Below, piece by piece: positions 23,189 to 32,660 of a DNA stretch of 64,000 nt. Under the pieces are notes generated by a model. It was not told where the DNA came from. It did no database searches and was given only the letters and a program-made list of their open reading frames with translations. Where the stretch lies: contig NZ_AP024488.1 in NCBI RefSeq assembly GCF_021654575.1, positions 1,550,001 through 1,614,000 on the forward strand. Reading direction: 5' to 3'. The stretch comes from Desulfoluna limicola. Lineage in GTDB: Bacteria > Desulfobacterota > Desulfobacteria > Desulfobacterales > Desulfolunaceae. Each line of letters begins with the position of its first letter. The stretch's first letter is position 1. The position numbers were made by a program, and so were the translations under genes.

Positions 23189-24510
23189 ATTTCATAGTCT
23201 CCTCTTCAAACAGCCTTTTATCCGATGCCGAAGCAGGGTGGCCCTGCCTCACAGGAAGCCTCCGGTTGGTCCCTGGGCACCATGGAGGGTGTCATGTGGA
23301 CCCGGCAGACTTCCTTTGAGGCAATTGCAGATATGCCTCGGGCGTTCGGGATGTTTTATTCCCCGACAGCGACGGGGAATTGTGTCCGATGGTTACGGCG
23401 CCCTGGAACATGGGGCGCTTGTAGAGGTGAGGAGGAAATGGTCCTTCGAAGGGAAGGGGGTCGTGTAAAAAAGTCGTTGGGGCCGGCACAAGGGCACGGC
23501 GGACTGTGGCATGACTTTTTACGGCACCTTTCCGAGGGAAAAGAAGGTGGCATTCCCGGATATCACCTGACGTGCGCATGGATCACGCAGCATGGCTGCG
23601 CATAGCGCGGCTTTGAGCAACGGAAATTCGCCGATCACGGGCGAACCTGTGTGCTCCGTCAGTTGTATCCAGAAGGAAAAAGCATGAAGTCTCCAGTTCG
23701 GTTTGATACGGGCAGTGGTTTGAATCGGCCTGACAATCCCTTGACTCCAGAGCACAGTGCACCGCCGTTGAGTTTTGAATTATTGATATATAGACATATT
23801 CGATGTGTCAAATAGATATCTCAAATAGTATGGGGCGAGGATATCGGGGAAACAAATCAAGAGGCCCGGACTGGCTGGGTTTCCATTAACTGCGGATCAA
23901 CATGTGGGAACGGGACTCCGGGTTGGTTTGCTGTCTGTAAAATCTGAATCAAAATCATTTCGTCAAGGCGGGGTGTGGGGGATTTTTATCGGCTGCAGGA
24001 GTGTCAGGTTAGATAAATGGCTGTGTGCCCGTGATACCCATGATGCAACTCCGAGGCCCGGGCCGATGAATAACTGTCTGATGTTTTGGCTTGTGATGTA
24101 TCGTTATCATGTGTCTCAAAATCTATATCTCTTAACGTGTTGGTTTTCTGGGTAAAAAAGCTATGTCTCAAAATAACCGTTAAATTTTGCTAAATTGTGC
24201 GGTTTTTTTGGCGATACGTACCTTACACAATCACACTATCTCATATGGTCATTTAGTGTCTCATCCAACCTCGGTTGCGGGTCTGGCATGGGTGCCCCTT
24301 GCGGTCGGTGCCTTTTATAACAACGAGGTGATGCAAGGGGCAAATGACGGGAAAACGAGAAAAACAAAGAGAAATATGCGGGGATGTTCAAGGGGGGATG
24401 ACACTTTGAAGGGTCCGCATCAGGTTCATAGGTATGGATCTGTAAAATTTGGTCGGCAGTGCCACGCTGCTGTGAAAAGGATGTCTAACCAAAGGCAACA
24501 AGGAGTGGAA
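23189..24510. other. 1.3-kb gap upstream of the chemoreceptor
   Basis: No convincing gene. It carries a palindrome at 23358-23380 (ATTCCCCG...CGGGGAAT). From about 23760 there is an AT-rich stretch with repeated TGTCTCAAAAT-like words (24112, 24163; related GATATCTCAAATAG near 23815). These could be regulator sites for the divergent genes. The reading frame of the chemoreceptor stays open back to 24187 but has no credible start there. Confidence 0.4.
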
Positions 24511-26235
24511 ATGTTTAAGAAGGTCTCAATCAAAGCAAGGATCTTTATCATTATTGGTATGATCTTTCTTCTCTTTATGGGCATGCTGTTCGGTTCCTTC
24601 AATATCGGGGGGATGGCAACAGATACAGGTATCGAGGAATCCGCACAGGTGATGCTCGAGGGCCAGAAGCAGAAACTAAAGGTGGCTTCACACGCCATGG
24701 CGGTTGTTCTGGAAAAGTCCTTGAAGGGCATCACCGATCCGGGTGAGGTTCGGACCACAATCGAAGGGTTGATAGCCACCCTCCGGTTTGAAGAGGACAA
24801 GTCCGGATATTTTTTCGTCTATGACGGCTCCAGGGTTGTGTGCAACGCATCCAAGCTCTCCATGGCCGGGCAAGACAGGGGGAGCTCGAAAGACCCCAAC
24901 GGCGTTTATTATATCAAGGAACTTATAAAAGCGGCCAGTAACGGCGGTGGTTTTGTCCACTACAGCTACGATAAGCCGGGAAAAGGGGTTCAGCCCAAGT
25001 TGGCCTATGCGGAGGGGATTCCCGGTACCTCCATGTGGGTGGGGACCGGTGTTTATATTGATAACATTGAGGCGGAGAAGGCCCACATCGAAGAGGTGAT
25101 TTCAGCCAAAGTCTCCAGGGGCGTGACCCTGGTGGCAGGCATTGCCGGTGCTTTCTTCCTGCTGATCATTCTTCCCATCACCCTGATCATGGCTTTTGCC
25201 ATCACCGGTTCTCTGCGGCAGGCCATCAACGGCCTCAAGGACATTGCCGAAGGCGAAGGGGACCTCACCACACGTCTTGCCATTACCAATGAGGACGAAA
25301 CCGGGGAGCTGGCCCGTTGGATCAACGTCTTTATTGAAAACCTGCAGACCATCGTTCGTGATGTGGCGGAAAACGCCATGGGGCTTAACAGCGCCTCTAC
25401 GGAGCTCTCTGCCGTGGCGACCCAGCTTTCGCAAGGGGCTGAACAGGCCTCCTCCAAGGCGGACAGCGTTGCAGCGGCAGCCGAAGAGATGAGTGTCAGC
25501 ATGACCTCGGTGGCCGCAGCAAGTGAGCAGGCCTCAACCAACGTCGGCATGGTGGCAGCCGCCTCTGAAGAGATGAGCGTGACGGTCCAGGAAATTGCCG
25601 CGAACTCGGAAAAAGCCAGCGGCATTACCCAGGGAGCTGTGACCAAGGCAAAGGTGGCCACGGAAAAAGTGGACCTTTTGGGGATCTCAGCCAATGAAAT
25701 CAGCAAAGTCACGGAAGCGATCACCGATATTTCCGAGCAGACCAATCTTCTGGCCCTGAACGCCACCATCGAGGCAGCCCGTGCCGGGGAGGCAGGAAAG
25801 GGGTTTGCCGTTGTCGCAAACGAAATCAAGGCACTTGCCGCGCAAACCTCCGAGGCCACACAGGAGATCAAGCGTCAGGTGGAAGGCATTCAAGGGTCCA
25901 CCAAAGATACCGTGACGGAAATCCGTGCCATCTCCGATGTTATCGTGGAGGTGAACGATATCGTCTCCACCATTGCTGCTTCCGTAGAAGAGCAGGCGGT
26001 CACCACCCGGGAGATTGCCAGCAATGTCTCTCAGGCGGCCCAGGGCATCGACGAGGTGAACGGCAATGTGGCGGAAAGCTCAACGGTTTCTGCGAACATC
26101 GCCCAGGAGATCGGTGCGGTAAATGCCGCCGGTGGTGAAATTGCGGCAAGCAGTACCATGGTGAGCACCAGCGCAGAAGAGCTCTCACGGCTCTCCGAGT
26201 CCCTGACGGCCATGGTCTCTCGATTCAAGGTATAG
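24511..26235 (+). CDS. Methyl-accepting chemotaxis protein with periplasmic Cache domain
   Basis: 574-aa membrane chemoreceptor. The ATG at 24511 (AAGGAG 5 bases upstream) gives an N-terminal membrane helix ([18 protein letters not shown]), then a single Cache_2-type ligand domain (about 35-195; [40 protein letters not shown]). A second helix follows at about 205-230, then HAMP ([15 protein letters not shown]) and the signalling domain with the hairpin tip [24 protein letters not shown]. The signalling helices are rich in AASEQA/AAEEMS segments typical of methylation regions. Cache_2 domains often bind small organic acids; the ligand is unknown. No che genes are adjacent. Confidence 0.95.
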   Translation: MFKKVSIKARIFIIIGMIFLLFMGMLFGSFNIGGMATDTGIEESAQVMLEGQKQKLKVASHAMAVVLEKSLKGITDPGEVRTTIEGLIATLRFEEDKSGYFFVYDGSRVVCNASKLSMAGQDRGSSKDPNGVYYIKELIKAASNGGGFVHYSYDKPGKGVQPKLAYAEGIPGTSMWVGTGVYIDNIEAEKAHIEEVISAKVSRGVTLVAGIAGAFFLLIILPITLIMAFAITGSLRQAINGLKDIAEGEGDLTTRLAITNEDETGELARWINVFIENLQTIVRDVAENAMGLNSASTELSAVATQLSQGAEQASSKADSVAAAAEEMSVSMTSVAAASEQASTNVGMVAAASEEMSVTVQEIAANSEKASGITQGAVTKAKVATEKVDLLGISANEISKVTEAITDISEQTNLLALNATIEAARAGEAGKGFAVVANEIKALAAQTSEATQEIKRQVEGIQGSTKDTVTEIRAISDVIVEVNDIVSTIAASVEEQAVTTREIASNVSQAAQGIDEVNGNVAESSTVSANIAQEIGAVNAAGGEIAASSTMVSTSAEELSRLSESLTAMVSRFKV

Positions 26236-26338
26236 TGAAGGCGAATGGCTAAGGGCTGAAAGGCTAAAGGTAAAAGCGAAAAATAGGAAGAGGGTGATTG
26301 GCTTCCAAGTCAAAGACTCTTTTCCGACGCTGAAACAT

Positions 26339-26380
26339 TAAAAAAGCGCCCCCACATTTAATTGTGGGGGCGCTTTTTTA
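26339..26380 (+). terminator. Intrinsic terminator after the chemoreceptor gene
   Basis: AAAAAAGCGCCCCCACA, loop TTTAAT, TGTGGGGGCGCTTTTTT. A near-perfect stem with A- and T-runs, likely bidirectional. Confidence 0.93.
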
Positions 26381-26429
26381 TGTGCAAACTGACGGAGCCT
26401 ATTGACTTGGGAAGAAGCCCCGATATGTT

Positions 26430-26485
26430 CCTTTAGCCTTTAGCCTTTAGCCTTTAGCCTTTAGCCTTTAGCCTTTAGCCTTTAG
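26430..26485. repeat. Eight tandem copies of the heptamer CCTTTAG
   Basis: A perfect 7-bp direct repeat covering 56 bases. It runs into the stop codon of the minus-strand gene (TAA of that gene lies within the last unit). Inverted single copies (GGCTAAAGG) occur just after the chemoreceptor at about 26259. Confidence 0.93.
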
Positions 26486-27078
26486 TTTATACTCGGGCCT
26501 TCCATGAAATCGGTATCCTGCATGGGGCCGTGGAACACTTCGATGCGGGTGCGGATCGTTTCAAACTCGTCGTCACCGATCACGCCCTGCATTTTTAGCC
26601 AGTGAAATTTTCGGATCTCTTCACCGGGGTCGTTGGCGTAGTCGATTTCGCCGTACCAGGAGAGGAGTTGGCTTTTGCGGCGCGTCATGAGCTCATCCAG
26701 CACTTCGTCGTGACGGGTGTCACAGATGAGGTAAAGCTCACCTGCGTCGGTTTTTAAAACGGTAAAGCGGGTGACGGCAACACGGTATATGAGAAAGCAG
26801 CAGGTGGCTGCCAGGGGCCAGTACAGGGAGAGGCCGGGGGCCGAAGCTGGCTCCACAAGACCCACCAATGTCCGGCACAACCAGATGATCAGCAATACAA
26901 GTCCCGCATTGCGAAACCAGGGAATGCGTTGTTCCACGGATGTTTGTTCCATGGGTATATCGGCGTAGTTTACACCAAAGGAACAGGAGCCGTCTTCATG
27001 TCCCATGGTGCAGGTGAGCCGTTCATCATCAAAGGTGAAGCGCGACCAGTTGAAGAAGCGTTTCTGATTTATCTCCAT
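26482..27078 (-). CDS. Small membrane protein with SHOCT-like C-terminus
   Basis: 198 aa from the ATG at 27078 (GGAGG five bases upstream); the longer frame to 27171 is not supported. A polar N-terminal 50 residues are followed by two hydrophobic segments (about 60-78 and 88-104) and a cytoplasmic tail. The end, RKFHWLKMQGVIGDDEFETIRTRI, has the short helix-turn pattern of SHOCT oligomerisation motifs. No catalytic motif is visible. I do not recognise a named family. Its stop codon lies inside a heptamer tandem repeat, so slippage there could alter the C-terminus. Confidence 0.75.
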   Translation of the reverse strand: MEINQKRFFNWSRFTFDDERLTCTMGHEDGSCSFGVNYADIPMEQTSVEQRIPWFRNAGLVLLIIWLCRTLVGLVEPASAPGLSLYWPLAATCCFLIYRVAVTRFTVLKTDAGELYLICDTRHDEVLDELMTRRKSQLLSWYGEIDYANDPGEEIRKFHWLKMQGVIGDDEFETIRTRIEVFHGPMQDTDFMEGPSIN

Positions 27079-27425
27079 GCATGCCTCCGGAGATGGCAGG
27101 GTTAACGCAAAAAATGAAATGCAGAAGGGCGCTTGCGGTACCCGGGTACCCGACGCCATTTGGGCAAACATTAAACAAACTCAACGGGAATGGCAATGAT
27201 AATGTGGCTGGGCTGCCGTGGTTGTGAATGGCCTTGGGGACCAAGGCCGATTGTGGGCCATTTGGGGAGGGGGGCTTCGTCGGGAGTCAAAAAGGAGAGG
27301 CGCTGACGACCTTTGGGGAACGATCTTATTTGACGTGGGCTTTTTCTTCAGGCACCCTCAATAGATTAAGTGACGGACAGTGAGGTTTGACGGGGGCCAT
27401 TTCCATGGCCTGGAAAGGGGAGCAG

Positions 27426-28079
27426 ATGGTGTTGCATTGGATGCGAAGGCGGACCATATCCGCGGATGAGGTCTTGAAGGCGTTGCCCGACCTGGTGTTT
27501 GTCTTTGATCGTGACGGCAGGTACCTGAAAGTCATGGGCGGCGCCGAGAGACGGTTTTACGACGATGCCTCTTTTCTTAAAGGAAAGCTCATACACGATG
27601 TCCTTCCTGTGGATGCCGCAGACCACTATCTTTCGATCATCCACAGGGTCCTGGATACCCAGACCATCCAGGTGGTGGAGTACAATCTCTCTTCCGAAGA
27701 CCTGGAGGCCAGCCCGAAGGACGGGCCGTCAGGGGAACAGTGGTTCCAGGGGCGTGTCGCCCCTCTCCATATCGGCGGAGAGCCCTTGGGGTGTGTGTTG
27801 TGGACCGTCATCAATATCACGGAGAAAAAAAAGGCCGAGATGGAGCGGGACCGTGCCATGGCAGAACTTGAGAACGCCCTGGCCGAGATCAACACCCTCA
27901 AGGGGATCCTTCCCATCTGCAGCGCCTGCAAAAAAATTCGCGACGAAGGCGGTGGGTGGCACCAGCTGGAAGACTATATATCGGATCACTCCGATGCCGA
28001 TTTTTCCCACGGGATCTGTCCGGATTGCATGAAAACGCTGTATCCGGAATGTTGCAGGGAAGACGAACAGGGGCCGTGA
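27426..28079 (+). CDS. PAS-domain protein with C-terminal Cys motif domain
   Basis: Soluble protein of about 217 aa. The PAS domain (about 10-125) opens LKALPDLVFVFDRDGRYLKVMGG and closes with VLWTVINITEKKKAE, a typical PAS/PAC end. A coiled-coil (MERDRAMAELENALAEINTLKGIL) leads to PICSACKKIRDEGGGW...HGICPDCMKTLYPE, a four-cysteine motif often found at the end of PAS and response-regulator proteins of Desulfobacterota. No kinase or output enzyme is attached. The start is uncertain: ATG 27405 is in frame, but 27426 has AAGGGGAG just upstream. Possibly a redox or ligand sensor that works through a partner. Confidence 0.8.
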   Translation: MVLHWMRRRTISADEVLKALPDLVFVFDRDGRYLKVMGGAERRFYDDASFLKGKLIHDVLPVDAADHYLSIIHRVLDTQTIQVVEYNLSSEDLEASPKDGPSGEQWFQGRVAPLHIGGEPLGCVLWTVINITEKKKAEMERDRAMAELENALAEINTLKGILPICSACKKIRDEGGGWHQLEDYISDHSDADFSHGICPDCMKTLYPECCREDEQGP

Positions 28080-28245
28080 TGTGATGCAAAAAAGGGGGGG
28101 CGGCTGACGAAGGGCTTGAAAGCCGACCTCGAGTTGGGTAAGGCCGGCTGATGGCAGGAGCAGTATGACTATGCACCAGGGGAGTGGTCTCCGGTGACGC
28201 CACAGGCCCTTTATGCATAGCGTTGTTCAGGGGGCACGCTGAGGG

Positions 28246-29499
28246 TTATTTTCCTTTTTTACTTGCCTTTTGGGCATCTTTCCCGGTGTCGTCAGGGCGA
28301 TGGGGGCCACCATTGTCACCTCCGCCGCTTCCTCCGGTTTCACGCTCTAAGATGCGCACATCGATGTAGGTCAGGTTGTTGGTAAAATCTATCACAGGAA
28401 CGCCACCGCCTCCGGTGCCGTCTGTCTCTGCGGCCAGGGCCGCATCAAGCTCTTCCTCCAACGGAACCAAAATTTCAGTTGTCCCCTCTTCGAAGAAGGT
28501 GTTCAGCGACGCTCCCCCACAGGTTCCATCGAAGCTGAAGGTGATGCGGTAGACACCGGCGGCCTCGCCTCCGTTAACAGTTTTGTCATTGAGTTTGCGT
28601 ACATTCCAGGTGTAACCGTAGATGATCTTCCCCTTGACGTTGATTTCAGCGTTGTAATAGCCGGGACCGTCTTCGGCTTCGTGGACGGCCATGTTGAGAA
28701 TGGGGGCATTGATCAACTCCGTCTCGGAACCTTCAGGCTTCGTCCAACCGTCACCCGGTACCCAGATAAGCTCGACGGTCAATGGGTCAACGAGAAGCTT
28801 CTGGATGGTGAGCCGGGCGCAGGGAGAGTAGATGGTGGCTTGGCTACCAGTTCCCTGTTCAACCATGTTTCCCTGGTCCACGGCCAGTCCGTGAACCTCG
28901 CTGATACCCCACCCCGAAACGTGGCGCATTTCGTATTCCAGCATTGGTTCTTTCAGGCCCTTGTAAAGCACCACCTCGGCACGCACCTGGGACCGGGTGT
29001 ACCAGTCCACGGACTCCAGGTTGTCTCCCCAGTCGATGTCGTCCACCACGACGGTGGTTTCACTTCCGTCGAATGTGCCAGCCTGCCATGTATTGCCTGA
29101 GTCTTTCTGCAGGTAGGCTTTGACCCAGCCATCGCCAGGTTGCAACGCTGTTGTGGCATTACCCGCAATATTATCATCGCAATAAATGTTGTTGTCTGGG
29201 TCAGGAAGGCAGTTTAGCGGTATATCGCTTGGTTCCGTCACTTCGGGGCCCCATGAGTACCACCACTCGCCTTTGAGATCATCCGCAGTGACCTCATCTG
29301 GGTTCGGCCCCGTTGTAAAGTCGTCTGGGGTGCGCAGTGGTTTTGTCACCCCTTCGGCCCAGATCACCGGATAGGAGAGGTTGTTGCCGGCAGTCTCTTC
29401 TCCGGGGTCTTCAGCCGTGGCTGGCCCATACCAAAACCCACCAATGGCAATCAGTGCGGCAAGAACCCCGCACGCCGTGTAACGCGTAAACATTTTCAT
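28246..29499 (-). CDS. Secreted protein of unknown family
   Basis: 417 aa. The ATG at 29499 lies nine bases after GGAGG and gives a classical signal peptide (MKMFTRYTACGVLAALIAIGG, cleavage near ATA-ED). The mature part is acidic and aromatic-rich with predicted beta character (GEWWYSWGPEV, DWYTRSQVRAEVVLYKG, YRITFSFDGTCGG). Four to five cysteines occur in the mature part. The low-complexity tail alternates Gly-rich and Lys-rich stretches (GGSGGGDNGG...KKGK). I do not recognise the family. It is probably periplasmic or surface-exposed. It stands alone at the edge of a gene-poor region. Confidence 0.75.
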   Translation of the reverse strand: MKMFTRYTACGVLAALIAIGGFWYGPATAEDPGEETAGNNLSYPVIWAEGVTKPLRTPDDFTTGPNPDEVTADDLKGEWWYSWGPEVTEPSDIPLNCLPDPDNNIYCDDNIAGNATTALQPGDGWVKAYLQKDSGNTWQAGTFDGSETTVVVDDIDWGDNLESVDWYTRSQVRAEVVLYKGLKEPMLEYEMRHVSGWGISEVHGLAVDQGNMVEQGTGSQATIYSPCARLTIQKLLVDPLTVELIWVPGDGWTKPEGSETELINAPILNMAVHEAEDGPGYYNAEINVKGKIIYGYTWNVRKLNDKTVNGGEAAGVYRITFSFDGTCGGASLNTFFEEGTTEILVPLEEELDAALAAETDGTGGGGVPVIDFTNNLTYIDVRILERETGGSGGGDNGGPHRPDDTGKDAQKASKKGK

Positions 29500-29565
29500 C
29501 CGTTTCATCCTCCATAACATGGTCTGTGGGGCTGACGCCCCGGTTCTTGCCGAATGGCCTGGCAT

Positions 29566-30419
29566 TCGGCACCTTCGTCCCTTAACACCGAAAGCGGGGT
29601 CGTATCGGGTATCGAGAAGGTTTATTCAGGGGCGACCATTCATGTGAGAGTGTTGCGATGGTCCTCGTTAACCTTAAGAGAACGGGAGGTCGGGGGTGTC
29701 CCTGCTGAGAAGGGGCCGAAAAAGGGGGGGGGAGCGGGGTCAGGATCAGGGTGGTCCTATGGCTAATTCCGGTGTTAATGGGTTGTTGAAAATTAGGTAA
29801 CGTATTGTTGAAAAATATGAATTAGATTTTAGTCGATGGGGTCTGTTTAGTCAAGGTATAGATAGGGATATATTGCTGTTAATCTATATTAACTTTGTAG
29901 GCATTAAGCAGGGCTGGATTTGGCAAAGATTAAGAGTTAAAACAAAGTTTAAAATTCTTTTTTTCTTGGGTTTTGTCTGGAATGGTTCCCGCGGGAGGGG
30001 CCGTCGCGTAGTGGGGTGTTTGCCCTTGTTTGGTTTTGTGGAAATAAAGTCAAGATTATACTTGTATTTTTAATGATAGTTTCCTGGGCTTTTGGTATTA
30101 TACACATGCGAGTGTTCGTCGCCAGGTGGACCCCGCTTAACCGTGGCTCCCTTGGGTGCAGGGGGATGGCGTGGGGTCGGCGTTGAGGCTCTGCCCTCCT
30201 GTGAGGGTCGGTTCCCGGGCATGACTCAAGCGCGAGGGCTGTGAGAGCCTCGATGCCCGTGGGATACACAGGGGAGCTCTTCGTGAGCGGTTCCCCTGAG
30301 AAACTCACACAAGCTGACTTGGAACGTATGGTTCTTTGAATGCCAAAGCAGGGCCTTCATAAAAGGCTGCATGCAGGCCTTCAGTGCCAGGTTCCTGATA
30401 CGGCATGAGGTGAAAAAAA
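29566..30419. other. Gene-poor stretch, AT-rich then highly structured
   Basis: 29760-30110 is AT-rich without coding signals. 30118-30300 is strongly palindromic: GGACCCCGC with GCGTGGGGTC, CCCTCCTGTGAGGG, CGGGCAT...ATGCCCG enclosing GAGGGCT/AGCCTC, and AGGGGA...TTCCCCT. No gene found. See findings for the possible structured RNA. Confidence 0.45.
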
Positions 30420-30701
30420 ATGGCCTTGATATGTGAAATGCCTTTAAAGGGTTCTGCTGAAATCCTTGTGCACGAGGTCGCCTCTAAGGGGGCTGCGGAC
30501 CTTTTGGTGTGCAAGGTTTACTCCCGTAATATGGCAGAGCACAATGACGGTTTGTGGTGTGACGTTCATACCAGAAGCCTTGCGTCGTCCCGTATTAAAT
30601 GGGTAGATAACAGAAACACAGCCAATTTGCTTATCTGTTATGTAAACAACAGAAGCATGGCTGGATGGCAAATTGATCATCGCTTGAGAGGGAAATTGTA
30701 A
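30420..30701 (+). CDS. DUF6150 family protein
   Basis: 93-aa small protein. The ATG at 30420 has GAGGTG seven bases upstream. It has the internal repeats seen in DUF6150: SAEILVHEV, AADLLVCKV, TANLLICYV, each followed by a short strand with NRxxA or SRxxA, ending AGWQ. The repeats suggest a compact beta structure. Function unknown. It is the only intact gene between about 29.5 and 33.4 kb. Confidence 0.72.
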   Translation: MALICEMPLKGSAEILVHEVASKGAADLLVCKVYSRNMAEHNDGLWCDVHTRSLASSRIKWVDNRNTANLLICYVNNRSMAGWQIDHRLRGKL

Positions 30702-31177
30702 GGCGAAACCACGTCAGGCAACGACCATGAAAGCGGGCTACGGATGCGTAGTGCCCGTCATCCCTCGGGCCACATCATACCCGTCTTTGAATCGAGATTT
30801 CCCATCGGCCATCAGGCGCTTCATTTTGTGTCATCTTAAAACCATGGCTCCCCGTCCCTCGATCCGGCTACACGACCATGAAATGCTGTATAAAGGCTTG
30901 CCTGACACTTCAGGCCCCCCTTGCAGCCGGGAAGACGAAAGCCGGGAGGCGTCGTTGCACACCCCCCGAAACGGGGCTGTTCTCAAGAGTGGTCGCCATA
31001 CTTTCCCCGCCAAACGAGTGCCTCAAAAGCCAATGCATCACGGCGACCGCCACGCATTCGCCATCGGGTTTCAAGATGACCTCACCTTGGCCGTCGGCGT
31101 TGTGTTTTTACACTCCCCGGAACAGGCGTGGCGTGCAAGGAACCCGCCACCGAACTATCTCCTCGAAAAGTCGGCAT

Positions 31178-31545
31178 CCATAGACGGCTTCGAGCTGTTT
31201 CTTCTCCAGGATTGTGTGAGACCATCACCAGCCCCCCCATTGCTTTTTCTGTCTTCAGACGTTCCATCAACTCCATGACACGTACGTGGTGGGCCAGGTC
31301 CAGGGCCGAGGTGGGGTTATCCGGCAGGATGAATTCGGGCTGCTGGCAGGTGGCTCGTGAGATGAAAACCTGCTGGCGCTTGCCGCCATTCAGGGCATCG
31401 ATGGTTGGGTCTGCAAGTGTAGGGATCGCTGAAGACCATGGCCTGCTCTTTTGAAAATCGGGGGTAGGGCGGTCTCACGTGTGACGACATTGATCCCGCT
31501 GGCTCGCCGGGACAATTCACCCAGAGTTCGGGTCAGGCATGCCTG
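31178..31545 (-). pseudogene. Decayed ABC importer ATPase (FecE/BtuD-like)
   Basis: Reading the minus strand from 31417 to 31178 gives an open frame with a degraded signature (LNGGKRQQVFISRA in place of LSGGxRQR), a damaged Walker B (ILPDNPTSALDLAHHVRVMELMERL, Asn for the catalytic Glu) and LVMVSHNPG (H-loop region). Upstream, ELSRRASGINVVTRET and RPPYPRFSKEQAMVFSDP lie in different frames, so at least one frameshift has occurred. Walker A is absent. The order matches siderophore/cobalamin importer ATPases. Its neighbour, a cobalamin riboswitch, favours a former btuD. Confidence 0.7.
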
Positions 31546-31649
31546 GGCGAATGCCCGAAACCAAAGGGTTTGAGCCCGATTTCCGGCTTATCCCATGCGG
31601 GAAAATTATCCTTGACATATGGTATTTCTATGGACTATTAAATGAGAAA

Positions 31650-31836
31650 TTCAGGTGCTTCCCAAGTCCTGCTGCTGCAGCAGGGCCGGGAGGAGAATAG
31701 GGAATCCCGTGAGACTCGGGAACGGACCCGCCGCTGTAATCGGGGACTGTCCAGGCCATCATGCCACTGGGTGTTTGTAACACTCGGGAAGGCGCGCCGG
31801 ACGGAACGATCCGAAAGTCAGAAGACCTGCCTGGAT
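31650..31836 (+). ncRNA. Cobalamin (B12) riboswitch aptamer
   Basis: Contains the hallmark blocks in order: GGTGC at 31654, AATAGGGAATCC at about 31696, GTGAGACTCGGGAAC, GACCCGCCGCTGTAA (about 31724), GCCACTGGG (31763-31771) with CGGGAAGGC (31795-31803), and the closing AGAAGACCTGCCTGG (about 31820-31834). It therefore folds on the + strand. B12-binding aptamers normally control B12 uptake or synthesis genes, but here a terminator follows and no such gene lies downstream. Confidence 0.93.
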
Positions 31837-31923
31837 GGAGACGCATCAATGCCCGTGGTAAAGGCAGCGATGACTTGCGGTGCTTTTTTTATACGCACCA
31901 CAAACCTGTGTGGGAAAATACGG

Positions 31924-31960
31924 ATCCCCGCACCTCAACCGAGGTGCGGGGATTTTTTTT
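31924..31960 (+). terminator. Strong terminator downstream of the riboswitch
   Basis: ATCCCCGCACCTC, loop AACC, GAGGTGCGGGGAT, then T8: a 13-bp perfect stem. It starts about 90 bases after the aptamer and could be the riboswitch expression platform. Confidence 0.93.
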
Positions 31961-32625
31961 GCCTTGCCCCTCCATCCAGCCCATCTGAGGACCCGGTTTA
32001 CCGGATCCACCCCTAAAAAAGAGACCGCAGCGATACACGAGAAACAGCTTCGAGAGAGAGCAAATAAAACAAGCCTGATTGAGGGTGTTTGTCACCCCCC
32101 ATTCAAAAATAGACAATTCAACCGCTTGAAGGAGAGACCAGTGTTGTTGAGCTTGATCCATCGTCTGTTGGGGGCTCTCCTTGCTTATTGAGACGAATAG
32201 AGTTGGCAAACGATCGCCTTGGAATGAATTGAAATCAGCCAGATGGCGTGTTTCTAAAAATTTATTAAAAGTTTGACCCCCGGCAGGGTCTCTGGAGGCG
32301 ACGATGAGCTGACTGGTCACCACACATCAACGATTTCTGCCGGACCTGTGACACCGGCAGGGAAATGGGGAAGCACCGTTGCTTCTTCATAAACCCGAAG
32401 GGTTCGTTCTCTTACGTATCAGGGCAGGCCGTTCTTCGATTCTTCTGCTGACTGGGCTGTATGATTGGGCAGCCTGTTCCTCGGCAGGAGATCCTCCTTA
32501 CGAAAAGCGGTTCGGTTCGCAGTGAACCGAATGCGACAGGATCCGAACCTCAAGGGCTGAAACGCTCCGCTTGTTGACTCGGAGCATCATGTGTATCTCC
32601 TGATCTGTGGTTGGAATCAGGGGGT

Positions 32626-32660
32626 GGGGAGGGACAACGGCGTCCCTCCCCCTTTTTTTT
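32626..32660 (+). terminator. Orphan intrinsic terminator
   Basis: GGGGAGGGAC, loop AACGGC, GTCCCTCCCC, then C and T8. No coding gene precedes it within 1.9 kb, so it may end a small RNA. Confidence 0.85.

Noticed and set aside
23904-24155. 83-residue frame upstream of the chemoreceptor
   Set aside because: No ribosome site, odd composition and no family resemblance; lies in AT-rich regulatory-looking DNA.
30118-30300. Group II intron fragment
   Set aside because: The terminal hairpin does not fit the 34-base domain V consensus and no reverse transcriptase gene or remnant is nearby.
30727-31278. 183-residue plus-strand frame in the desert
   Set aside because: No ribosome site and no recognisable motif; the opposite strand carries the ABC-ATPase remnant, so this is its shadow.
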